Below, in pieces: positions 58,097 to 64,000 of a stretch of DNA of 64,000 nt. Both the position numbers and the translations under genes were made by a program. The notes beneath the pieces were generated by a model. The model ran no database searches. It worked only from the letters and a program-made list of their open reading frames with translations, and was not told the DNA's origin. Origin of the DNA: Streptomyces spiramyceticus. Lineage in GTDB: Bacteria > Actinomycetota > Actinomycetes > Streptomycetales > Streptomycetaceae. Where the stretch lies: positions 496,001-560,000 of the forward strand of contig NZ_JARBAX010000002.1 in NCBI RefSeq assembly GCF_028807635.1. The letters run 5' to 3'. How positions within the stretch are numbered: position 1 is the stretch's first letter; each line of letters opens with the position of its first letter.

Positions 58097-58852
58097 TTGC
58101 CCACCAAGACACTGCAGATCCCCACCACGGACGGCCAGGCCGACGCCTTCGCCGCCTTCCCCGACCACGGCGAGCGGCACCCAGGGGTGCTGATGTACGC
58201 GGACGGCTTCGGCATCCGGCCCGTGCTGCGGGAGATGGCCCGCGAACTGGCCGGGCACGGGTACTACGTGCTCGTCCCCAACCTCTTCTACCGGCACGGC
58301 CCGGCACCACTGATCGAACTTCCCGAGCACATCGGAGAAGAGGTCCGGCCCGCGGTCATCGCCCAGCTGATGCCCTTGATCGAGGCGCACACCACCGAAC
58401 GTGTCCTGAGCGACGCCGACGCCTACCTCAGGTTCCTCACCACCCAGCCCGAGGTCGGCGCCGGACCGGTCGCGGTGACCGGCTACTGCATAGGCGGCCT
58501 CCTGGCGATGCGCACCGCCGCGGCCCACCCCGGCCAGGTGGCCGCCGTCGCCGGATTCCACGGCCCCGTGGGCGCCGACGGGCCCGACAGCCTGCACCGC
58601 CTCCTCTCCAAGCTCACCGCCCAGGTCCACCTCGGCCACGCCGAAACCGACATGACGCCCGAGGCCCTCGGCGAGCTCAACCAGGCGCTGGATGCCGCAG
58701 GTGTCGGCTACACCTCCGAGATCTACCCCGGCACCGTCCACGGCTTCACCATGTCCGACACCGACGCCTTCAACCCCTCCGCACTGCAGCGCCACTGGGA
58801 CCGCCTGCTCCCCCTCCTCGGCCGCACCCTGGAGCCGGCCAAGGCCGGCTGA
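58097..58852 (+). CDS. Dienelactone hydrolase family protein
   Basis: A 251-aa alpha/beta-hydrolase. The dienelactone-hydrolase triad is visible: nucleophilic Cys in TGYCIGGLLAMR, Asp in GHAETDMTPEAL and His in PGTVHGFTMSD. The N-terminus (GVLMYADGFGIRPVLREMA) fits the family. It starts with TTG 58097, supported by AAGGAAGG 6 bp upstream. It is likely controlled by the divergent MarR protein. Natural substrates of such chromosomal copies are usually unknown ester or lactone compounds, and no aromatic ring-cleavage genes are near. Confidence 0.87.
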   Translation: MPTKTLQIPTTDGQADAFAAFPDHGERHPGVLMYADGFGIRPVLREMARELAGHGYYVLVPNLFYRHGPAPLIELPEHIGEEVRPAVIAQLMPLIEAHTTERVLSDADAYLRFLTTQPEVGAGPVAVTGYCIGGLLAMRTAAAHPGQVAAVAGFHGPVGADGPDSLHRLLSKLTAQVHLGHAETDMTPEALGELNQALDAAGVGYTSEIYPGTVHGFTMSDTDAFNPSALQRHWDRLLPLLGRTLEPAKAG

Positions 58853-58929
58853 CTCTGCGGGTTCCGTCTCGACGGCCCGCCGCCCTCACGGGGCGCAGCG
58901 CGTTCAAGTCTGCGGGCCGACGATGCCAT

Positions 58930-59172
58930 CCACAGGGAGCGTCTGCTCAGCAGGCCGTTGCGGATGCGGAGGCCGGTCGCGGTGCCGGGGGCAAGGAACT
59001 TCCCTGTGCGGTCGCCGCCCTTCTGGCAGCCCTGGGCACAGCCGCGCATCGCGTTCTCGTACCGGGTGAAGGCCGCACGGTGGTCGCCGCCTGCCAGTGC
59101 GAGTTCGCCGGCCAGCACATAGGCGGCCACTACGTCGGCCGGTGGTGCTACGCCGTCGTGCACGCTCGGCAC
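58930..59172 (-). pseudogene. FAD-dependent monooxygenase C-terminal fragment
   Basis: The minus-strand frame reads PPADVVAAYVLAGELALAGG, DHRAAFTRYENAMR and GKFLAPGTATGLRIRN, which is the tail of a TetX/PHBH-type flavoprotein monooxygenase. The FAD-binding N-terminus is absent and the C-terminal end degenerates. Non-functional. Confidence 0.65.
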
Positions 59173-59420
59173 GACTGGGCCGCAGCATGGCCATGGATAC
59201 GGCGGCCACGACAGGGAACGCGGTTCTTCGAACGGTGTTCTCTCTCGTCAAGTCGACCCGTGGTGATCGACGATCACGGACCCGTGCACCTCGAACGCCT
59301 TTACGTAAGACATGCGCTTCGGAGTCAAAGGCTCCGATTCTTGCGGTAGTTGGCAGCTCGGGGTGAAGGTGAGTACGCGTGCTCATGTGCGCCGTGTCGA
59401 TCACCGGACATGATGCGCCC
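59173..59420. other. Non-coding stretch before the lipoprotein gene
   Basis: No gene is supported. Some regions resemble promoter-like AT-richer DNA (59295-59345), which could serve the lipoprotein gene. Confidence 0.3.
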
Positions 59421-60155
59421 ATGCGACCCATACGTGTTACTGCCGCGCTGCTCGCGGCCAGTCTCGCCTCCCTCGCCGTGGCCGGGTGTGGCAGTCAGAA
59501 GTCCGGCGCCGACGCGGTGCCTGCGGGAAGCAGCGTGCGCGCAGGAAGCAGCCCGACCGCCACGGACAACAGCGCGGCCATGAAGCGGTTCTCAAAGCTC
59601 GTGCGCACCATCAACGCGGCGTGCAGAGAGGACCAGCCGGCCGACGCGAACGGCAAGAGGATCCCCCGCCCGGAGGATGTTCCCGGGTACGCGGAGCAGC
59701 CGGTGGACGGGTACGGGCCGGACAACCCGCCGCCGACGATCGACGGCATCGGCCCGGACCCGAACTCCTCCGAAGGCCCCCCGGAGGACTACACCTCCGA
59801 GCTCAAGCCCGAGGACTTCGCAGAGATCCCGCTGGACGCGGAGGATCAGTGCATCGCCGACAAGCACGCGGACCGCATCCGCGAGGGGTTCGGCGGCAAG
59901 GGCACCACCAGCGCCAAGGTTCTGCACAGCAAGCTGATGAAACTGGACTACCCGGCGTCGCGTATCCACGCCATGCCCGCCCAGGGCGGCTCGCCGCGTG
60001 TCCGCCTGGACCTGCGGATCGATTCCCAGGCCGCACTGGAAATCATCGGTACCTCCAGCACCCTGATCACCGAGCCGTTCGGGGCGTTGGCAGCCGCGAA
60101 CTTGAAAATCACTGACGTCAAGCGCAAGCCGGGACTTGACGCCCCGTCATCCTGA
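59421..60155 (+). CDS. Secreted lipoprotein, function unknown
   Basis: A 244-aa protein with a lipoprotein signal (MRPIRVTAALLAASLASLAV then lipobox AGC, Cys near residue 22), so it is expected to be anchored on the outer face of the membrane. The mature part starts with a Ser/Ala/Thr-rich linker and has a proline- and acidic-rich region (residues about 80-130). It ends in an alpha/beta domain (VLHSKLMKLDYPASRIHAMP, VRLDLRIDSQAALEII). I recognise no family. ATG 59421 was chosen because the signal peptide begins there; the open frame extends to 59379. A hairpin terminator follows. Confidence 0.75.
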   Translation: MRPIRVTAALLAASLASLAVAGCGSQKSGADAVPAGSSVRAGSSPTATDNSAAMKRFSKLVRTINAACREDQPADANGKRIPRPEDVPGYAEQPVDGYGPDNPPPTIDGIGPDPNSSEGPPEDYTSELKPEDFAEIPLDAEDQCIADKHADRIREGFGGKGTTSAKVLHSKLMKLDYPASRIHAMPAQGGSPRVRLDLRIDSQAALEIIGTSSTLITEPFGALAAANLKITDVKRKPGLDAPSS

Positions 60156-60185
60156 CCAGGCGGCTTCACTCGTAGCAAACACGCG

Positions 60186-60216
60186 TGCCGCATGTTCCCA
60201 ACGGGGACATGCGGCA
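60186..60216 (+). terminator. Terminator hairpin after the lipoprotein gene
   Basis: TGCCGCATGTTCCC and GGGGACATGCGGCA pair over 14 positions (one G-T wobble) with a 3-nt loop, 30 bp past the stop. Confidence 0.8.
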
Positions 60217-60608
60217 GACCGCCTAATACTCCGGCTGGATTTCGCTGTCTGACCTGCCGGTTTCGCTGGGCGGCCAGGGTGTAGCGGGCCGTGGAGTGGT
60301 CAGGGGCGGTCTCACGGAGGCCGCCCCTCGATCGTGCGACGACGCCGCAGGTAATGAAAGAGGCGGGCGACGGCTTGGCGTCGTCGGCGCCAGAAGATGC
60401 TGACGCGTCCGCCTGACCAGTGAACTGGTTTCCTGCGCAACGACGTTTGAGCGGTCTCACCGAGCCGTGAGCTGCCACCCGAAAGATGGCGCAGGAAGCG
60501 CAGGCCAGCTCGTTGGCGTGGACGCGGGCCGGGAATGCCGGACCGGCCCCAGCCTGATCGTCGGGACGACCGCGCTGGGGCCGGCCGGCCTGTATTCGTA
60601 CACGTCGA
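60217..60608. other. Intergenic stretch, possible decayed coding DNA
   Basis: On the minus strand one frame reads FWRRRRQAVARLFHYLRRRR then IEGRPP-stop near 60320-60410, which looks like a protein tail but is not assignable. No promoter or RNA gene was recognised. Confidence 0.3.
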
Positions 60609-60815
60609 CTACGACAAGGGGACGACCATCTCCGCCTGGGGGCCCTTGGGGCCCTGGGTGACTTCGTACTCGACCGGGGCGCCCTCCAACAGCTCCTTGA
60701 AGCCGGTGGTCTGGATGGCGGAGAAGTGGACGAACACATCCGGACCGCCATCGTCCTGCGTGATGAAGCCAAAACCCTTGTCCGCGTTGAACCACTTCAC
60801 AGTGCCTGTTGCCAT
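60609..60815 (-). CDS. Cold-shock domain protein (CspA family)
   Basis: A 68-aa single cold-shock domain that binds single-stranded RNA and DNA. RNP1 is seen as KGFGFITQ and RNP2 as VFVHFSAI, in the usual frame [24 protein letters not shown] lies 6 bp before ATG 60815; the longer open frame upstream was rejected. Streptomyces carry many such copies; this one ends MVVPLS, unlike the common VTPL-type ending. Monocistronic. Confidence 0.92.
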   Translation of the reverse strand: MATGTVKWFNADKGFGFITQDDGGPDVFVHFSAIQTTGFKELLEGAPVEYEVTQGPKGPQAEMVVPLS

Positions 60816-60893
60816 GCTGCTCTCCTCCAGAGGTTCCGGGCGCCGCCAGAGCGGATGCAAAACCTAGGCGAACGCCGATCTGGTGGTCAGCGG

Positions 60894-63083
60894 TCAGCGC
60901 ACTCGGTGGTCCTCCATCGGGGCCGCGTAGAGCGTCGGGCCTCGTTCGCTGGGCAGGCGCGGGGTGTGGTTGACCAGTCGTGCCGAGTTACCGACCACGG
61001 CGATGCTGCTGGTGTTGTGCAGCAGGGCGGCCACGACCGGGTTGATGGACCCTCCCGCGCCGGCACCCAGGCCGACGAGATTGACGCCGATGGCCAGGCC
61101 GTAGTTCTGCCGGACCACCCGTAGCGTTTGGCGGCTCAGTTCGACAACTGCGGCGACCTGCTGCAGGTCGTTGCCGGCCAACGCGATGTCGGCGGTCTCC
61201 AGCGCAACGTGCGAGGAGTGTGCGCCCATCGCGATGCCGACGTCCGCCAGGGCCAGGGCGGGGGCGTCGTTGGTGCCGTCACCGACCATGGCGACGATGT
61301 GTCCCTCGTCCTGGAGGTCGCGGATCAACTGAAGCTTGCCCTCGGGCAGAGCGTGGGCGTGCACCTCGGTGATGCCAAGCGCATCCGCGACCGCCTCGGC
61401 GGTTTCGGGCGAGTCACCGGTCATCAGGATGATGCGTTGCACTCCCAGGTCTTCCAGTTGCCGTACGACGGTATGGGCTCCGCCACGTACCGCATCGGAG
61501 AGGCCCAGCATGCCGATCAAGCTGTCGTCGTGTGCCAGGCATATGACCGTCTCGCCCTGGGCACGCAGCTGTTCCGTCCAGTTCTGTGCAGCCTCCGGTA
61601 GTTCCATACCGTGCTGGCGCAGCAGGGCCGGGCTTCCGACCAGCAGGCGGCTGCCGTCGAGTTCGGCGCGCATGCCCATGCCGAGAACGACTTCGCACGC
61701 TTGGTGGATGGGGATGTGCAGGTGCTGCTCCTCGGTGCGCCGGACGATGGCCTCGGCGAGCGGGTGCCGGGCGTGAAGCTCACCCGATGCGGCCAGGCTC
61801 AGCACCTCGTCGGCGGTGAACTGCTCGTGAAAAGTGACCACGCTGGTAACGAGCGGGCGGCCCAGGGTGAGGGTGCCGGTCTTGTCGAAGACCACCGCGG
61901 TGACGCGCCCAACGCCTTCCAGGTGGGTTCCCCCCTTGATGAGGGTGCCGTGGCGGGCGCCGTTGCCGATCGCTGCGCTGATGGCGGTCGGGGTGGCCAG
62001 GCCGGCGGCGCACGGACATGCGATGAGCAGCATGGTCATCGCACGCCGGGGGTCACCGGTGAGCAGGTAGGTGCCGGCCGCCAGGGCGAAGGAGACCGGG
62101 ACGAAGCGGCGGGTGAAGCGGGTGGCCACGGTCTGGATCGGCGCCCGGTCGGCCTGCGCCTCCTCCACCCGGCTGATGATGCGGCCGACCGTGGTGTCAC
62201 GGCCGACGGAGGTCGTGCGGATGGTGAGCGAGCCGTTGGTGAGGATGGTGCCGGCATAGACGTCGGCGCCCTCACGCACATACACCGGGAGGGCTTCGCC
62301 TGTGATGGCCGCCTGGTCGACCAGTGCCTCCCCGCTGACGGCGGTGCCATCCACGGGGATCCGGTGATGCTCGTACACAGCAACCAGGTCGCCTGCCTCG
62401 ACATCCTCCAGCGCCACCTCGATCTCGACGCCGTCGCGTACGAGCCACACCCGCTCCTCGCCGACGCTCAGCAGCTCCTCGATGGCCCGCCGGGTGCGGC
62501 GCAGCGTCAGGGTCTGCAGGAACTCGCCGATGTTGAGCAGCCACAGCACGGTCAGTGCCACCACGTTCTCCCGCAGCACCAGTGAGATCACCGTCGCGGC
62601 GGTGACCAGGGTGTCCGTACCGGGGAATCGGCGGCCCAGCACGGTGTGCGCCGCCCCGCGGAAGAAGGGCAAGCCGCTGAACACGGTGGCGACGCGCAGG
62701 AGATCGAGCGGAGCACCGCTCGACCAGGGCGGGCGGCGCAGCAGGAGTCGGTGCACGGCTACGAGGGCGAGTACCGCACCGCCGACGACCAGCCGGGCGA
62801 CCTCGCCCGTGGACGAGTCAGGTGTCGCACGGCTCGCTTTGGCCACGGCAGACGGTGGAGGCGCCTCCTCCAGTGCGGACACCAGCCGGTCTACGTCCAG
62901 GCGGTCGGGCGCGACCCAGACCACCACACTCCCTGTACGGGGAAAGATCCGCAGAGCCCGGAAGCCTTGTACGTCGGCGAGACGATCATCGACCAGTCCG
63001 GCGCAGCCGGGCCGGGCCTGCAGCCACGGCACGACCAGCCGCACCCGGCCTGCGGCAACAGAGCGCACGACGATGTCAGACAT
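60894..63083 (-). CDS. CtpC-like heavy-metal P-type ATPase (P1B)
   Basis: A 729-aa inner-membrane metal efflux pump. An N-terminal ferredoxin-like domain (1-80) lacks a CxxC metal site. Membrane helices and the actuator loop with ITGEALPV follow. The metal-binding helix is CPCAAGLATPTA, with Ala where copper pumps have Leu. The phosphorylation motif is VVFDKTGTLT, the nucleotide-domain hinge MVGDGTNDAPALA, and the last helices contain HNTSSIAVVGNSARL. The lack of a CxxC domain and the HNxxS ending fit the mycobacterial CtpC type, linked to Mn/Zn export. It starts 2 bp after the PacL-like gene and is presumably co-translated with it. Confidence 0.87.
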   Translation of the reverse strand: MSDIVVRSVAAGRVRLVVPWLQARPGCAGLVDDRLADVQGFRALRIFPRTGSVVVWVAPDRLDVDRLVSALEEAPPPSAVAKASRATPDSSTGEVARLVVGGAVLALVAVHRLLLRRPPWSSGAPLDLLRVATVFSGLPFFRGAAHTVLGRRFPGTDTLVTAATVISLVLRENVVALTVLWLLNIGEFLQTLTLRRTRRAIEELLSVGEERVWLVRDGVEIEVALEDVEAGDLVAVYEHHRIPVDGTAVSGEALVDQAAITGEALPVYVREGADVYAGTILTNGSLTIRTTSVGRDTTVGRIISRVEEAQADRAPIQTVATRFTRRFVPVSFALAAGTYLLTGDPRRAMTMLLIACPCAAGLATPTAISAAIGNGARHGTLIKGGTHLEGVGRVTAVVFDKTGTLTLGRPLVTSVVTFHEQFTADEVLSLAASGELHARHPLAEAIVRRTEEQHLHIPIHQACEVVLGMGMRAELDGSRLLVGSPALLRQHGMELPEAAQNWTEQLRAQGETVICLAHDDSLIGMLGLSDAVRGGAHTVVRQLEDLGVQRIILMTGDSPETAEAVADALGITEVHAHALPEGKLQLIRDLQDEGHIVAMVGDGTNDAPALALADVGIAMGAHSSHVALETADIALAGNDLQQVAAVVELSRQTLRVVRQNYGLAIGVNLVGLGAGAGGSINPVVAALLHNTSSIAVVGNSARLVNHTPRLPSERGPTLYAAPMEDHRVR

Positions 63084-63085
63084 GA

Positions 63086-63427
63086 TCAGTGTTCGTGGTC
63101 GTGTGCATGGCCCTCGACTTTCACCGCGGACGGCGGCGGAGTCTCCTCACCCAGCGAGGACCGGGCCTCGGCCAGCATGTCCCCCGCCTTGAGCCGAGCC
63201 TCCTCGGCTGCGGAGCCGAGCCACCGGCTCGCCACGATGCCGCCGGCGATACCACCGACGAGCGCCTGGCGAACAGCAGGTTTGACCGTCGGCGCGGCTT
63301 TGGCCGCACCTCGGAAAATCAGTCCACCGACCACGCCGGAAACGGCGAAGTGCGCCACGCGACCTGCGGCCGCACCGACCAGAGCAGCGGGATGCATTGG
63401 GCGCTTCTTAAAGAGGTACGCCCCCAT
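63086..63427 (-). CDS. PacL-like (DUF1490) small membrane metallochaperone
   Basis: A 113-aa protein with a hydrophobic segment (GRVAHFAVSGVVGGLIF, about residues 22-38), a helical region rich in Ala/Glu (EEARLKAGDMLAEARSSLG) and a metal-binding-like tail GHAHDHEH. DUF1490/PacL proteins sit next to P1B ATPases in mycobacteria and stabilise the pump while binding zinc with a similar His/Asp tail. ATG 63427 has AAAAGG about 7 bp upstream. Placement directly before the ATPase supports the same partnership. The Zn versus Mn preference is unknown. Confidence 0.75.
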   Translation of the reverse strand: MGAYLFKKRPMHPAALVGAAAGRVAHFAVSGVVGGLIFRGAAKAAPTVKPAVRQALVGGIAGGIVASRWLGSAAEEARLKAGDMLAEARSSLGEETPPPSAVKVEGHAHDHEH

Positions 63428-63440
63428 CACCCAACCTTTT

Positions 63441-63611
63441 TTAATTGTGGACCGGTGGACAGCTACGCGGCAATCCACCTACGGGCCGCTCGATGGTCTG
63501 AAAGAGAAGCTCGGCGATGGCGGCGCGGATGACTTCGGACACGGGCCTGTTCTCAACGCTAGCGACGGTGGCCAGCGCCTCGGCCTGGTCCGTGGGCAGG
63601 CAGACTGTCAT
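63441..63611 (-). CDS. Ribbon-helix-helix (CopG/Arc-type) small protein
   Basis: A 56-aa protein from ATG 63611: MTVCLPTDQAEALATVASVE, NRPVSEVIRAAIAELL. This is the beta-strand/helix/helix pattern of ribbon-helix-helix DNA-binding dimers. The family usually starts a few residues earlier and has a longer C-terminus; here the tail (QTIERPVGGLPRSCPP) looks unrelated and the 5' side is joined to an MFS fragment. It may be intact but is possibly a remnant. No toxin partner is visible. Confidence 0.5.
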   Translation of the reverse strand: MTVCLPTDQAEALATVASVENRPVSEVIRAAIAELLFQTIERPVGGLPRSCPPVHN

Positions 63612-63624
63612 GGCTTTCAATGCG

Positions 63625-63850
63625 GCCGGCGAGCAGCAACGCATAGTGGTCCGGCGAGATGCCGATCTGGTCAGTGAGGCGCTGAGCGGGCCGAGCACCG
63701 CGTAGGCGAGGGAGTCGGCGGTCACCAGCTGGCCGGCCACTGCGACGGACACGTCCAGGTCGGTTGCGATGTCCGGCAGGATTCTGGCTGACGACGAAGG
63801 CGTCGGTGTCGATCGTGACGGTCCCGATCGCGAGGCGCCAGAGGGCAGGG
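63625..63850 (-). pseudogene. MFS transporter N-terminal fragment with frameshift
   Basis: The minus strand reads RLAIGTVTIDTDAFVVS. After a frame change near 63790 it reads RILPDIATDLDVSVAVAGQL and VTADSLAYAVLGPLSASL, the first two helices and motif A region of a DHA1-type MFS transporter. It breaks off where the ribbon-helix-helix frame begins. Upstream of 63850 to the window end I see nothing coding. Confidence 0.6.
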
Positions 63851-64000
63851 GGCACGCCGGACTCGATTCCTTTCCGGTCCGTGGGGGGACGGCATTCCCG
63901 GTTACCCGGCTCGGGTATTGCTGCGGGCGAGGATGTGGTGGGGCGGTTCGATGCCGTCCGGGAGGAGGGGGTCGGCATCAGGCTCGCCCCACGTAGCGGT

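Overview
The window is high-GC actinobacterial DNA, almost certainly from a Streptomyces chromosome. The evidence is very strong third-position GC bias (which creates long antisense shadow frames), frequent GTG and TTG starts, densely overlapping ATGA and GTGA gene junctions, and typical Streptomyces families: NRPS-PKS, secreted I36 inhibitor, LamG proteins and many decayed IS5- and IS3-type transposases. No tRNA or rRNA gene was recognised. All functions are inferred by reading the translations; no database search was run.

Region 1 (1-2.4 kb) holds two catabolic genes. One is a covalently flavinylated N-methyl amino acid (sarcosine-type) oxidase. The other is a Rieske non-heme iron oxygenase alpha subunit of the kind that demethylates quaternary amines.

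Region 2 (2.3-9.6 kb) looks like a biological-conflict or programmed-death island. A tightly coupled leftward operon encodes a P-loop ATPase, a STAND NTPase, an effector-associated-domain (EAD1-like) trypsin and a second trypsin. A caspase-like (metacaspase) protease is divergently transcribed from it. A dead IS3-type element follows.

Region 3 (10.1-25.1 kb) is a polysaccharide locus in two halves. The first half has a nucleotide-sugar dehydrogenase, a processive GT2 synthase, a 48-aa membrane protein, a PgaB-like deacetylase and a LamG protein. The second half has a polyprenyl-phosphate sugar transferase, an ATP-grasp ligase, a GT4 enzyme, a second NodB deacetylase and a GT4-GT2 fusion. Three AT-rich, near-identical 18-20 bp sites sit upstream of its transcription units, suggesting one regulator for the locus.

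Region 4 (25.5-31.0 kb) mixes gene and transposon remnants with a VOC/ArsR pair, a LysE exporter, a winged-helix protein and CorA.

Region 5 (31.0-51.9 kb) appears to be a genomic island inserted in the 3' end of corA. A dead tyrosine integrase abuts the corA stop codon, and a second, divergent corA 3' end lies 20.8 kb away. Between them are a thiolase, an MFS pump and a biosynthetic cluster. The cluster is built around one 4104-aa NRPS-PKS (formyltransferase, partial C, A predicted for glycine, N-methyltransferase, PCP, KS, AT, DH, ER, KR, ACP, terminal reductase). A possible oxygenase, two alpha/beta hydrolases and a CPA2 antiporter follow in a coupled operon. The domain order predicts a small N-formyl-N-methyl-4-aminobutyryl chain released by reduction as an aldehyde or alcohol.

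Region 6 (51.9-64 kb) begins as a transposon and gene graveyard surrounding an I36 inhibitor and a GntR regulator. It continues with a small secreted protein, an amidinotransferase, a MarR/dienelactone hydrolase pair with visible operators, a lipoprotein, a cold-shock protein and a CtpC-like metal ATPase with a PacL (DUF1490)-like partner. A ribbon-helix-helix protein and an MFS fragment close the window.
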